Source: UBA967 sp044375555
GTDB taxonomy: Bacteria; Verrucomicrobiota; Verrucomicrobiia; Chthoniobacterales; Terrimicrobiaceae
Length of the DNA: 64,000 nucleotides
Reading direction: 5' to 3'
Assembly (NCBI GenBank): GCA_044375555.1
Contig: JBILML010000005.1
Location: forward strand, 1-64,000
Shown: piece after piece, positions 1-8,516 of the stretch
Position numbering within the stretch: position 1 is the stretch's first letter
Layout: each line of letters opens with the position of its first letter
The notes under the pieces: model-generated
What the model was told of the DNA's origin: nothing
Seen by the model: the letters and a program-made list of their open reading frames with translations, nothing else
The model's database searches: none
Made by a program: the position numbers and the translations under genes

Positions 1-61
1 GGTAGCTCTGGCTTGGCGCCAGCGCGCGAGCTCTGCCCTTCGGGCTCGCGCTGCCGCTACC
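1..61. repeat. Palindromic GC-rich element at window edge
   Basis: The first 61 bases form a nested inverted repeat. The outer arms are GGTAGC and GCTACC, and an inner stem pairs GCGCGAGC with GCTCGCGC around a CTTCGGG-type loop. No reading frame of interest lies here. Its shape is that of a dispersed palindromic repeat (REP-like), but no second copy is visible in the window and its left end may be cut off, so the family is unknown. Confidence 0.45.
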
Positions 62-102
62 TTGCCTCCGGCATTTATGAACAATTCTCATGACTTTTGT
101 CC

Positions 103-207
103 TACAAGGACACAGAGAGCACAGAGGAAGGTTGGAAAGTTGGAGGGGGGATTTGTTTCGGTTCTGGTCTTCGTGAACTCTGTGTTCTCCGTGGTTCATT
201 TTCAGAG
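103..207. repeat. CACAGAG-type dispersed repeat, inverted pair
   Basis: A segment rich in ACACAGAG/CACAGAGG (about 109-127) is followed about 50 bases later by its approximate inverse, CTCTGTGTTCTCCGTGGTTC (about 179-198). The same phrase returns at about 29000-29036 in the spacer before gcvP. Repeats built on this motif are common in intergenic DNA of many environmental bacteria, as I recall. Between the palindrome at the window start and the zinc-ribbon gene I see no coding signal. Confidence 0.5.
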
Positions 208-435
208 TTACATCATCCTCCGGGAGGAGACTTGGCGGGCCATCGAGGCGCGGCTCATCAGGAGTTCGCCGGCCGTGACCTCGCGCTGGCCGAGCGAGGA
301 GGCGCAACCGGTGCAGAGGTAGTCGTAGATTTCCTTGTCGGGCAGGACGAGGAGGAGCTTTTCGCGGACCGGCATGGCGGTCTGGCATTTTTTACAATAG
401 AGCGACGAGGCGCGGAGACTTTCGAATTGCTGCAT
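208..435 (-). CDS. Small zinc-ribbon-like protein
   Basis: This is a 75-residue protein of unknown function. Two CxxC pairs (Cys14/Cys17 in YCKKC and Cys41/Cys44 in CTGC) are spaced about 24 residues apart, as in a treble-clef or zinc-ribbon fold that would bind one zinc ion. There is no signal peptide or membrane segment, so it is probably cytoplasmic. It is transcribed divergently from eno, with about 106 bases between the start codons. The cysteine spacing supports a real gene, but no specific family is recognised. Confidence 0.55.
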   Translation of the reverse strand: MQQFESLRASSLYCKKCQTAMPVREKLLLVLPDKEIYDYLCTGCASSLGQREVTAGELLMSRASMARQVSSRRMM

Positions 436-541
436 GGCGGTTTGTGGCGCGGAGGATAGTTTCGCGGCGTGCGGGAATCAACCGCTCAGAGGGTTTGTTC
501 TTGCCAGCACGGCGTGGGATTGGTTTTTGGAGGCCCTTCTT

Positions 542-1825
542 ATGACCGACACAACCATTCTTTCCATCCGCGCACGCCAAATCCTCGACTCGCGCGGCAA
601 TCCAACCGTCGAAGCTGATGTCGAATTGGCCGGAGGAGCCATCGGCCGCGCCGCTGTTCCAAGCGGTGCCAGCACGGGCGAGCACGAAGCGGTCGAACTC
701 CGTGACGGAAACAAAGCCAGCTATCTCGGCAAAGGCGTGACCAAGGCCGTCGCCAATGTCACCAAAATTCTCGCCCCGGCCATCATTGGTTACGACGCCG
801 CCGACCAAGTCTCTGTCGACAAGGCGATGCTCGCTGCCGACGGCACCTCGACTAAGAAAAAAGTCGGCGCCAATGCCATCCTCGCCGTCTCCCTTGCCAC
901 CGCGAAAGCCGCTGCCGCGCAGGTCGGCCAGCCGCTTTACAAATACCTCGGCGGGCCAAACGCCAAGGTCCTCCCCGTGCCGATGATGAACATCCTCAAC
1001 GGCGGTGCTCACAGCGATGCGCCGATCGACTTCCAGGAGTTCATGATCGTGCCGAAAAATTTCTCGAGCTTCTCCGAGGCCCTTCGCGCCGGCACCGAGA
1101 TTTTCCACGCGCTCAAGAGCGAACTCAAAGGCCGCAAGCTCTCCACCGCCATTGGTGACGAGGGCGGATTCGCCCCCGCGCTCTCCAGCGCCGAGGACGC
1201 GCTCGACTCCATCGCCAAGGCCGTGAAGGCCGCTGGCTACAAGTTCGGCAAGGATGTCTTCATCGCGCTCGACTGCGCCTCCAGCGAATTCTACGACGCG
1301 GCCAAGAAAGCCTATGTCTTCAAGAAATCCGACGGATCCAAGCGCACCGCCGACGAACTCGTCGCCTACTATCAAGGCCTCTGCAAAAAATACCCGATCA
1401 TCTCCATCGAAGACGGCTTCGCCGAAAACGATTGGGCCGGCTGGAAAAAACTCACCGAGGCGCTCGGTGACAGCGTCCAACTCGTCGGCGATGATCTCTT
1501 CGTCACCAATGTCGAATTCCTCCGCAAAGGCATCGAGCAAGGCGTGGCGAATTCAATCCTCGTGAAGGTCAACCAAATCGGCACCCTCACCGAAACCCTC
1601 GACGCCATCGAACTCGCCAAGGAGAACAAATACACGGCCGTCATCAGCCACCGTTCCGGCGAGACCGAAGATGTCACGATCGCCGACATCGCCGTCGCCA
1701 CGAACGCGGGACAAATCAAGACCGGCTCCCTCTGCCGCACCGACCGCGTCGCCAAATACAACCAACTCCTCCGCATCGAAGAGGAACTCGGCGACAACGC
1801 CATCTACGGCGGCAAAATGCGCTAA
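542..1825 (+). CDS. eno: Enolase (phosphopyruvate hydratase)
   Basis: Enolase converts 2-phosphoglycerate to phosphoenolpyruvate in glycolysis. The 427-residue product has the usual full length. The N-terminal ARQILDSRGNPTVE signature, the SGASTGEHEAVELRDG loop, the magnesium ligands in ALDCASSEF, SIEDGFAEND and VGDDLF, the catalytic lysine in ILVKVNQIGT and the SHRSGETED signature are all present. The frame is open further upstream, but the start is set here because GGAGG lies 8 bases before this ATG and the protein then begins like other enolases. A strong terminator follows, so it is probably a single-gene unit. Confidence 0.98.
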   Translation: MTDTTILSIRARQILDSRGNPTVEADVELAGGAIGRAAVPSGASTGEHEAVELRDGNKASYLGKGVTKAVANVTKILAPAIIGYDAADQVSVDKAMLAADGTSTKKKVGANAILAVSLATAKAAAAQVGQPLYKYLGGPNAKVLPVPMMNILNGGAHSDAPIDFQEFMIVPKNFSSFSEALRAGTEIFHALKSELKGRKLSTAIGDEGGFAPALSSAEDALDSIAKAVKAAGYKFGKDVFIALDCASSEFYDAAKKAYVFKKSDGSKRTADELVAYYQGLCKKYPIISIEDGFAENDWAGWKKLTEALGDSVQLVGDDLFVTNVEFLRKGIEQGVANSILVKVNQIGTLTETLDAIELAKENKYTAVISHRSGETEDVTIADIAVATNAGQIKTGSLCRTDRVAKYNQLLRIEEELGDNAIYGGKMR

Positions 1826-1845
1826 GCTGATATCCCTTCAACAAA

Positions 1846-1883
1846 AAGGCGGCGCCCGAAAAGGTCGCCGCCTTATTTGTTTT
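1846..1883 (+). terminator. Rho-independent terminator of eno
   Basis: The stem AAGGCGGCG/CGCCGCCTT (nine pairs, 1846-1854 with 1866-1874) encloses an 11-base loop and is followed by the T-rich TATTTGTTTTC. It begins 20 bases after the eno stop codon. Confidence 0.85.
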
Positions 1884-1909
1884 CCCCGCTTTCTATCCCA
1901 AGCGCCGGT

Positions 1910-2317
1910 CTACTTGGCGAATGGATTGACTGCCAAAATGGTCCCGTAGATTTGTCCTGGATTCAGGTCTTCGGTAAGGAGTCGCTGGCAGCCGGATTTT
2001 TCGGCAGCGGCGATAATCGACGCATCCCAAAAAGAGATCGAAAAGAGACTCGTCAACTCCAGCGCCCGCCGCACCATGGCGGCGTCCGGAGCGATGACCG
2101 TCAGGCGTTCCAATAGGACCAACTGGCGCAGGACGATTGGCCGAGGTTGGCGCAGTTTGTGGAGGGCGGTGTTCGCGTATTCTTGGAGGACTTGCACGGA
2201 AATGACACCCGATTTGTCGCGGAATGCCCGCTCGATGACATCAAGAGCTTGGGTTTGCTTGGCGGGGTCGGTGGAATCGTTGGCGTAAACGATCACATTG
2301 GTATCGAGAAAATCCAT
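1910..2317 (-). CDS. PIN-domain ribonuclease toxin, VapC type
   Basis: A 135-residue single-domain PIN protein. The acidic residues expected of the metal-dependent RNase centre are visible: Asp5 in MDFLDTN, a glutamate in VQVLQEYANT, an aspartate in SFWDASIIAAA and the late LLTEDLNPGQ segment. VapC toxins cleave RNA and are held inactive by the cognate VapB. A small ribbon-helix-helix-like gene lies immediately upstream on the same strand with a 21-base gap, which fits a VapBC operon. The RNA target cannot be read from sequence. Confidence 0.82.
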   Translation of the reverse strand: MDFLDTNVIVYANDSTDPAKQTQALDVIERAFRDKSGVISVQVLQEYANTALHKLRQPRPIVLRQLVLLERLTVIAPDAAMVRRALELTSLFSISFWDASIIAAAEKSGCQRLLTEDLNPGQIYGTILAVNPFAK

Positions 2318-2338
2318 GTGGGCAGGTTTTTGTGCCCC

Positions 2339-2572
2339 CTAAAAAACCCGGTGCGCTTGATCCCGGTCGAATCGAAACCCCGGCTCGGACTTTCCCGGAT
2401 GGGCCAGGGCGTTCTTTCGGAACTCTTGCAAATCTTGCGAGGGATCGCTTTCGGGAACGGCTACCGAGCACATATAATCCCGAATCAAACCATTCAGCGA
2501 CTTGCCCATGCGTTGGGCTGCCTCTCTGGTTTTTTGAACGATTTCCTCCTCGCACGAAAGGGTGATATTCAT
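2339..2572 (-). CDS. Putative VapB-type antitoxin
   Basis: About 77 residues. The N-terminal half, MNITLSCEEEIVQKTREAA followed by RMGKSLNGLIRDYM, has the strand-helix-helix pattern of ribbon-helix-helix antitoxins of the CopG/DUF6364 kind. The C-terminal tail, ending near FDRDQAHRVF, would be the toxin-binding part. It precedes the PIN toxin gene. An upstream in-frame ATG five codons earlier is possible, but the family usually begins directly with the first strand, so the internal ATG is preferred. Confidence 0.72.
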   Translation of the reverse strand: MNITLSCEEEIVQKTREAAQRMGKSLNGLIRDYMCSVAVPESDPSQDLQEFRKNALAHPGKSEPGFRFDRDQAHRVF

Positions 2573-2617
2573 ATTTGCACACATCACACATAAAGTTTTA
2601 TGTGTCGAGGAGGGATT

Positions 2618-2884
2618 TTACTTCTTCCGCTTGATCATCAGCGTGGCGGTGGGCTGGGCTGCAAGGCTGGACGGAGTTGCCGTTCCGCTGGAGGGAGGAT
2701 TTGCTGAGTGGACGACGCGGTTTGTCTGTTGGTGGACAGGGCTGGTCTGAGAGGCCGTATCGGCGCTCGAGTTGTTGAAATAAAAAAAGCCACCCGAAAA
2801 AAGGGTGGCTGCACTGACAATAACGAAAGGTATTTTTTTATGGGTGTTCGGGGTTTGTTGGTTTCGTAGTATCAGAGACGTCAA
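2618..2884 (-). CDS. Doubtful small ORF with one hydrophobic segment
   Basis: An 88-codon frame whose product would have one hydrophobic stretch (about residues 19-36) followed by a Ser/Thr/Pro-rich tail ending in a basic cluster. No family is recognised. A complete terminator (stem plus T tract) lies inside its coding strand at about codons 25-37, which is hard to reconcile with a translated gene. It may instead be the 3' untranslated region of the sucAB transcript or a chance frame. Confidence 0.22.
   Translation of the reverse strand: MTSLILRNQQTPNTHKKIPFVIVSAATLFSGGFFYFNNSSADTASQTSPVHQQTNRVVHSANPPSSGTATPSSLAAQPTATLMIKRKK
2779..2810 (-). terminator. Rho-independent terminator, minus strand
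   Basis: Read on the minus strand, GCCACCC - TTTTTTC - GGGTGGC forms a seven-pair stem followed directly by TTTTTTTATTTC. It would stop leftward transcription arriving from sucA-sucB after passing the tRNA-Pro locus in antisense, about 290 bases past the sucB stop. No other minus-strand gene lies between. Confidence 0.65.
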
Positions 2885-2995
2885 GATCCGCAGGATTCGA
2901 TTTCAGCTGAAAAAAATTCACCGCGCGGGAGTGCCGAGTGGCAATATTCGTTCTTGAGTTTTGGGGATCGGGGAACGAAATTACCCGCTCTAAAT

Positions 2996-3069
2996 CGGGC
3001 CGTGGCTCAGCTTGGTAGAGCGCTTGAATGGGGTTCAAGAGGTCGAGAGTTCGAATCTCTCCGGCCCGA
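2996..3069 (+). tRNA. tRNA-Pro (anticodon GGG)
   Basis: A complete cloverleaf can be drawn. The acceptor stem pairs CGGGCCG with CGGCCCG, the D stem pairs GCTC with GAGC, the anticodon stem pairs CTTGA with TCAAG around the loop ATGGGGT (anticodon GGG), and the T arm is GAGAG-TTCGAAT-CTCTC. The variable loop is AGGTC and the discriminator base is A. CCA is not encoded. It reads CCC and CCU codons. The gene lies in the gap after sucB on the opposite strand and is followed at once by a terminator. Confidence 0.96.
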
Positions 3070-3078
3070 TTTTCCAAC

Positions 3079-3100
3079 CCGGGTGATGCCCGGTTTTTTT
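3079..3100 (+). terminator. Terminator of tRNA-Pro
   Basis: A five-pair all-GC stem, CCGGG/CCCGG with loop TGATG, is followed by seven T residues. It begins 9 bases after the tRNA. The T tract runs into the last codon of convergent sucB. Confidence 0.75.
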
Positions 3101-4193
3101 ATGCCCCGAGGAGCAGGCGCGCGGGGTTCTCGATGCAGTCCTTCACGCGGATGAGGAAGGTCACGGCCTCCTTGCCATCGACCACGCGGTGGTCGTAGCT
3201 GAGGGCGAGATACATCATGGGGCGGGCGACGATCTGGCCGTTCACCACGACGGGGCGCTCCTGGATTTTGTGCATGCCGAGGATGCCGCTTTGGGGCGGG
3301 TTGAGGATCGGTGTGCTGAGGAGCGAGCCGTAGACGCCGCCGTTGCTGATGGTGAAGACGCCGCCGCTGAGGTCGTCGAGGGAGATTTTGCCTTCGCGGG
3401 CTTTGGCCGCGTAGGCGGCGAGGCGGGTTTCGATGTCGGCGAAGGAGAGTTTTTCGCAATCGCGCACAACGGGGACGACGAGGCCTTTCTCGGTGCCAAC
3501 GGCGACGCCGACATCGTAGGAATTATTCAAAATGAGGTCGTCGCCATCGATGCGGGAGTTGATGGCGGGGACGGCTTGGAGGGCGTCCACAACGGCTTTC
3601 ACAAAGAAGCTCATGAAGCCGAGTTTGACGCCGTGTTTTTTACTGAAGTCTTCCTGAAGGGCTTTGCGGAGGCTCATCACGGCGCTCATGTCGCACTCGT
3701 TGAAAGTGGTGAGGATGGCGGCGGTGTGCTGGGCTTTGACGAGCTGCGCGGCGATTTTGCGGCGCAGGGGTGTCATTTTCTTTCGGACGACGCGGGAGTC
3801 AGAGGAAGTGGGCGCGGGCGTAGCGAGGACGGGAGTCGGAGTTGGAGCGGGGGAGGATTTGGGAGCTGCAACAACGGGTGCGGGGGTCGGCGCGGCGACT
3901 GGAACGGCGGCAGGAGCGGGAGCAGGTGTGGTCGGGACGGCGGGTGCAGTTCCGGTGGCGGCGGGGTCGATCTCGGCGACGAGTTGGCCGATTTTCACCT
4001 CGGTGCCTTCGGCGACTTTTGTGCTGACGACACCGGCGGCGGGGGCGTTGACCTCTTGAGAAACCTTGTCGGTTTCTAGCGTGAAGAGGAGTTCATCGGC
4101 GGCGACTTGCTCGCCGTCTTTTTTATGCCAGATGGAGAGGACTCCGGAGGTGATGGACTCGCCGACGGATGGAATTTTGACTTCGACTTTCAT
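3099..4193 (-). CDS. sucB: Dihydrolipoamide succinyltransferase (E2 of 2-oxoglutarate dehydrogenase)
   Basis: The E2 core of the 2-oxoglutarate dehydrogenase complex transfers succinyl groups from lipoamide to CoA. The product has 364 residues. It has an N-terminal lipoyl domain (about 1-75, lipoylated lysine in LETDKVSQEV), a long Ala/Pro linker (about 78-140) and the catalytic acyltransferase domain (from about 145) with the active-site motif SYDHRVVDG near the C terminus. No peripheral-subunit-binding (E3-binding) domain is visible between linker and catalytic domain, which explains the shorter length than E. coli SucB (about 405). It lies 17 bases after sucA. The ATG fits the lipoyl-domain start MKVEVKIPSVGES. 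Confidence 0.95.
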   Translation of the reverse strand: MKVEVKIPSVGESITSGVLSIWHKKDGEQVAADELLFTLETDKVSQEVNAPAAGVVSTKVAEGTEVKIGQLVAEIDPAATGTAPAVPTTPAPAPAAVPVAAPTPAPVVAAPKSSPAPTPTPVLATPAPTSSDSRVVRKKMTPLRRKIAAQLVKAQHTAAILTTFNECDMSAVMSLRKALQEDFSKKHGVKLGFMSFFVKAVVDALQAVPAINSRIDGDDLILNNSYDVGVAVGTEKGLVVPVVRDCEKLSFADIETRLAAYAAKAREGKISLDDLSGGVFTISNGGVYGSLLSTPILNPPQSGILGMHKIQERPVVVNGQIVARPMMYLALSYDHRVVDGKEAVTFLIRVKDCIENPARLLLGA

Positions 4194-4210
4194 GCTCTTG
4201 GTGTGGTGGT

Positions 4211-6958
4211 TCAGATTTCGAACGCTTGTTTGAGTAAGTTGACGAGTTGGTCCTTGTGTTTTCCGTAGGAGCCGACGGCGGGGCTGGCGCTCTCGGAGCG
4301 GCCTGCGTAGCCGATGAGCGAGCCGACGATGCCTGCGATGCGCGGGGCGAGGAAGAGCCAGGCACCTTGGTTTTCGGGTTCCTCTTGGCACCAGACGAAC
4401 CGCTTCACGGATTTGTAGCGCGCGACGACTTCGCGGATGCGGTCGGCGTGGAGCGGGTAGAGTTGCTCGATGCGGATGATCGCGGTGGTGGCGTCCTGCT
4501 TGGCTTCGGCGCGGGCGCGGACGAGGTCGAAGTAGACCTTGCCCGAGCAAAACACGATGCGCGTGACTTTCTTCGGATCCTTGATGGCGGGGTCGTCGAG
4601 GATTTCCTCGAAGCGGGCATTGGTGAAATCCTCGGTGCGCGAGACGGAATCCTCGGAGCGCAGGAGGCTCTTGGGCGTCATGATGACGAGCGGCTTGCGG
4701 TAGGCGCGGTGGATTTGGCGGCGGAGGGAGTGGAAATACTGGGCCGGCGTGGTGGGATTCACGACCTGCATGTTTTCCTGCGCGCAGAGCTGGAGGAAGC
4801 GCTCGAGGCGGGCGCTGGAGTGCTCGGGGCCCTGGCCTTCGTAGCCGTGAGGGAGGAGCATGACGATCGAGGTGGGGCGGCGCCACTTTGCCTCGGCGGA
4901 GGCGATGAATTGGTCGATGATGATCTGCGCGCCATTCGAGAAATCGCCGAACTGGGCCTCCCAGATGCAGAGCATCGAGGGGTAGTCCATCGAGTAGCCG
5001 TAGTCGAAACCGAGCACGGCGTATTCGGAGAGCGGGCTATTATAAATGCAGAAGGTCTCCTGCTTCGGTGTGATGTGCTGGAGCGGAATGAATGGCTCGC
5101 GGGACTTTTCGTCGTAGAGGACGGCGTTGCGGTGGCTGAACGTGCCACGGCGGCTGTCTTGGCCGGAGACACGCACGGGAGTTCCCTCGACGAGGAGGGA
5201 ACCAAATGCCAGCGCCTCGGCGAATCCCCAATCGAAGGGGCCGCCTTCCTTCCAAACTTGCAAGCGGCGGTCGAGGACCGTGCGCTGGATTTTTTGGACG
5301 ACATTGAAACCGGCGGGAACGGTGGTGATGGCTTTGACGATGCGATCGAGCTTGTTTTTGCTGATGGCGGTATTGACCGGGTCGTGCGAGTAGGGGGCCT
5401 GATGAATCGCGGTGGAGCCTCGGAAGGCGCTCTTCTTTTTCAGGGAGGCGATTTCTTTTGCGGCTTCGGCGTGTTCCTTCTCGAGGCGCTCGATGCAACC
5501 GGTGCGGATTTTCTCGACCTCGGCCTTTGAGACGGTTCCCAGCTCAGCCAACTCGGACGAAAACCTGGCTCCCGGGAGCGGGTGCTTTTTGATGATGTTG
5601 TAGATGTCCGGCTGGGTGAAGGAGGGCTCGTCGGTCTCGTTGTGGCCGTGGCGGCGGTAGCCGTAGATATCGACCACGACATCGCGGCCGAATTTTTGGC
5701 GGAACTCGAGAGCGATCCGGGCCACTTCGACGACTGTCAGGGGATCCTCGCCATTCACATGGAAAATCGGGGCGTCGACAATCTTGGCAATGTCGGTGCA
5801 ATAGGCCGTCGAGCGGGCATCCATCGGCAGGGTGGTGAAGCCGATCTGGTTGTTGACGACGAGGTGAATGGTGCCGCCGGTTTTGTAGCCGGGCAGCTGG
5901 GACATATTGAAGGTCTCGGCCACGATGCCTTGGCCGATGAACGCGGCGTCGCCGTGGATGAGGAGTGGCAGGACTTTCTTCCGCGTGGCGGTGTCCTCGA
6001 GAACGCGCTGACGGGCGCGGGCCTTGCCTTGGACGACCGGATCGACCGCCTCGAGGTGGCTAGGGTTTGCGGCCATGCGGATTTCCACCGTCGCTCCGCC
6101 GGGAAGCTCGCGGGAGCTCTGGTAACCGAGGTGGTATTTCACATCGCCATTCTCGCCGCCGCCGAATTTCTCGGGATTAAAGAAGTCCTGGAACTCCCCG
6201 AAAATCACGCTCGCGGGTTTTTTGACGAAATTGGAAAGAACATTGAGGCGGCCGCGGTGGGCCATGCCCATGACGATTTCGAGCACGCCCGAGGAGGGGC
6301 AGTTTTGGAGAATCGTGTCGAGGGCGACCATGAGCGATTCGCCGCCTTCGAGGGAGAAGCGTTTTTGACCGACGAATTTCGCGTGGATGAAAGACTCGAA
6401 AGTTTCGGCCTCGTAGAGCGTCTCCAGCACGCGGCGGTGGAGGGCGGGGTCGTTGCGGTCCGCAGCGGCGCGGTTTTCCACGCGGCTCACCACCCACTCG
6501 CGGATCTCGCGGTCATGGATGTGCTCGAACTCCGCGCCGAGCGTGGCGCAGTAGGTTTTGCGGAGCGTTTCGATCATTTCGCGGAGCGGGAGGGCGCATC
6601 CGTTTTGGAAAAAGCGGGAGGAGACCACCTCATTCATCTCGGACTCGCCGAGCCCGAAGGCCGAGGGTTCGAGCGCGGGATTCAAAGCCGGAGCGGGAGA
6701 AATCGGATCGAGATGCGTGCAGGTGTGGCCGATCGCGCGGTAGGCGCGCACGAGTTCGTCCACCTTGGCCTGGAGAGGCGAAGCGGGCAGGCCGGCGCCT
6801 TCTTTTTGTTCCTCGACGACGCTTCGTTCGAGGCCGAGTTCGAAGCCTTCAAAAAAAGCGGCCCAATCGGGGGAAACAGAGCGCCGGTCTTGGAGCCAGC
6901 GTTGGTGGAGTTCGTCGATCATCGCCTCGTTGGCACGGGCGGGGACTGATGTATTCAT
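4211..6958 (-). CDS. sucA: 2-oxoglutarate dehydrogenase E1 component
   Basis: Thiamine-diphosphate-dependent E1 subunit that decarboxylates 2-oxoglutarate and succinylates the lipoyl group of SucB in the TCA cycle. The 915-residue product is of normal length. Visible family marks are the N-terminal DWAAFFEGFE segment, VMGMAHRGRLNVL, HGDAAFIGQG, YRRHGHNETDEPSFTQP, LPHGYEGQGPEHSSARLERF and the C-terminal EEPENQGAW region. The start is chosen at MNTSVPARANEA because the upstream open frame has no further resemblance to E1 proteins; no clear Shine-Dalgarno is seen. sucB follows as an operon partner; pyk is divergent. Confidence 0.96.
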   Translation of the reverse strand: MNTSVPARANEAMIDELHQRWLQDRRSVSPDWAAFFEGFELGLERSVVEEQKEGAGLPASPLQAKVDELVRAYRAIGHTCTHLDPISPAPALNPALEPSAFGLGESEMNEVVSSRFFQNGCALPLREMIETLRKTYCATLGAEFEHIHDREIREWVVSRVENRAAADRNDPALHRRVLETLYEAETFESFIHAKFVGQKRFSLEGGESLMVALDTILQNCPSSGVLEIVMGMAHRGRLNVLSNFVKKPASVIFGEFQDFFNPEKFGGGENGDVKYHLGYQSSRELPGGATVEIRMAANPSHLEAVDPVVQGKARARQRVLEDTATRKKVLPLLIHGDAAFIGQGIVAETFNMSQLPGYKTGGTIHLVVNNQIGFTTLPMDARSTAYCTDIAKIVDAPIFHVNGEDPLTVVEVARIALEFRQKFGRDVVVDIYGYRRHGHNETDEPSFTQPDIYNIIKKHPLPGARFSSELAELGTVSKAEVEKIRTGCIERLEKEHAEAAKEIASLKKKSAFRGSTAIHQAPYSHDPVNTAISKNKLDRIVKAITTVPAGFNVVQKIQRTVLDRRLQVWKEGGPFDWGFAEALAFGSLLVEGTPVRVSGQDSRRGTFSHRNAVLYDEKSREPFIPLQHITPKQETFCIYNSPLSEYAVLGFDYGYSMDYPSMLCIWEAQFGDFSNGAQIIIDQFIASAEAKWRRPTSIVMLLPHGYEGQGPEHSSARLERFLQLCAQENMQVVNPTTPAQYFHSLRRQIHRAYRKPLVIMTPKSLLRSEDSVSRTEDFTNARFEEILDDPAIKDPKKVTRIVFCSGKVYFDLVRARAEAKQDATTAIIRIEQLYPLHADRIREVVARYKSVKRFVWCQEEPENQGAWLFLAPRIAGIVGSLIGYAGRSESASPAVGSYGKHKDQLVNLLKQAFEI

Positions 6959-7013
6959 TCGGTGGTGGATGATTTCGGCCCGGGATTTAGAGACTGACTG
7001 GCCGTGGGGGGTG

Positions 7014-7041
7014 AAACTAAACATTCGGTCCTCAAGATCAA
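7014..7041 (-). promoter_or_regulatory. Candidate sigma-70-like promoter for sucAB
   Basis: On the minus strand TTGATC (7036-7041) and TAGTTT (7014-7019) are separated by 16 bases, about 55 bases before the sucA ATG in the sucA/pyk divergent spacer. The match to TTGACA/TAnnnT is moderate and based on eye only. Confidence 0.3.
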
Positions 7042-7103
7042 GACGGGAAAAATTGATTAAAAGCGTGGCTTGCCAACCCCATGGCGAGCCTGTTGATAGG
7101 CGC

Positions 7104-8507
7104 ATGCGAAAAACCAAAATCATCTGCACGCTCGGGCCTGCTTCGGATTCGGATGTTGTCATCGGAGATCTGATCCTCGCGGGAGCAAATATTTTCCGCC
7201 TGAACATGAGCCACGCCCGGCACGACTGGGTGCGTGATGTGGTGAAGCGCATTCGCCGTATCGCCACCGGGCTGCAAGCGAACTGCGGCATTCTTCTTGA
7301 TACGCAAGGCCCCGCGATCCGCACCGGGGACCTCTCGGCGAAGCTCAATCTCAAGCCCGGCGACATTTTTGAATTCACCGTTCGCGGCGCGAAGAGCGAG
7401 GAGCAATTCTCGGTGGATGTGAACTACGACGGTCTCGTGGACGACATTCATGTGGGCGATGTCGTGCTGGTGGACAACGGCGTGATCCACATGAAGGTGC
7501 TGGAAAAAAACGCCAACCGCGTGAAGTGCCAACTTCTCACCGAGGGCGACCTCGGCTCCCGCCGCCACATCAACCTCCCGGGCGTGAAGGTCAACCTCCC
7601 GCCGCTCACCGCCAAGGACCTCGAGGACATCGAACTCGGTGTCGAGGTCGGCGTAGATTTTGTGGCGCTGAGTTTTTGCCGCGAGGCCTCGGATATTTTG
7701 GAACTCAAACGCGTGTTGCGCAGCCTCGGCTCGAATGCGCGCACGGTCGCCAAGATCGAAGACCAGAATGCTGTCCGCTACATTAAGGACATCGTTCGCG
7801 CCGCCGACTCGATCATGGTCGCCCGCGGCGATCTCGGCATCGAATGCAAGATGGAGGAACTCCCGATCATCCAGCGCCGAATCATCAAGGAGTGCATCCA
7901 ATTTGGCCGTCCCGTCATCGTCGCCACCCACATGCTCGAGAGCATGATCACAAACCCTATTCCCACCCGCGCGGAAATCACCGATGTGGCGAATGCCGTC
8001 TTCGAGCAGGCTGATGCCGTGATGCTCAGCGGCGAGACGGCGCAGGGAAAATATCCTGTCGAGTGCGTGAAAGTCCTCGACCGCGTGGCGCGGCGCATCG
8101 CCTTGAGTGGCGGCGCGGGCTATGCGAATGACGCCATCCTCGCCACGCAGCGTCAAAAAACCATCCGCTCCGCCGTGATGCTCGCCAACTCGATCGAGGA
8201 CTCGAAGCTCGTCGTTTTCACCCGCACCGGCGAGATGGCCGACCAAACCAGCCACCTGCGCCCTGAGCGCGCACCGATCTTTGTTTTCACTCCCACGCAA
8301 GAAGAGGTGCGCCACCAGACGCTGAATTGGAACTCCCACGCCTTCCAACTCGATTTCACCACCGACGCGGAGGAGACCTTCGCCGAAGCCGAAAAATTTT
8401 TGATCCAACAAAAACTCGTCGCCAGCGGCGAAAAGCTCATCGTCCTGCGAGAGTTGATCGAAGGCGAAGAGCGCTTCGAATCGATCCAGATCCGCACCGT
8501 GCCTTGA
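7104..8507 (+). CDS. pyk: Pyruvate kinase
   Basis: Pyruvate kinase converts phosphoenolpyruvate and ADP to pyruvate and ATP, the last step of glycolysis. The 467-residue product begins RKTKIICTLGPASDSD, the canonical N terminus. It contains the substrate-binding segments NMSHARHD and LLDTQGPAIRTG, the active-site region VAKIEDQNAV, MVARGDLGIE and the MLSGETAQGKYPVE motif, followed by a C-terminal regulatory-type domain. The frame is open upstream, but this ATG is the only one consistent with the family N terminus. It faces purQ tail to tail, with 9 bases between the stop codons. Confidence 0.97.
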   Translation: MRKTKIICTLGPASDSDVVIGDLILAGANIFRLNMSHARHDWVRDVVKRIRRIATGLQANCGILLDTQGPAIRTGDLSAKLNLKPGDIFEFTVRGAKSEEQFSVDVNYDGLVDDIHVGDVVLVDNGVIHMKVLEKNANRVKCQLLTEGDLGSRRHINLPGVKVNLPPLTAKDLEDIELGVEVGVDFVALSFCREASDILELKRVLRSLGSNARTVAKIEDQNAVRYIKDIVRAADSIMVARGDLGIECKMEELPIIQRRIIKECIQFGRPVIVATHMLESMITNPIPTRAEITDVANAVFEQADAVMLSGETAQGKYPVECVKVLDRVARRIALSGGAGYANDAILATQRQKTIRSAVMLANSIEDSKLVVFTRTGEMADQTSHLRPERAPIFVFTPTQEEVRHQTLNWNSHAFQLDFTTDAEETFAEAEKFLIQQKLVASGEKLIVLRELIEGEERFESIQIRTVP

Positions 8508-8516
8508 GGCGCGGAG

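Noticed and set aside
2838..3077. 79-codon minus-strand frame over the tRNA-Pro gene
   Set aside because: Its protein is the antisense translation of a tRNA, a well-known annotation artefact.
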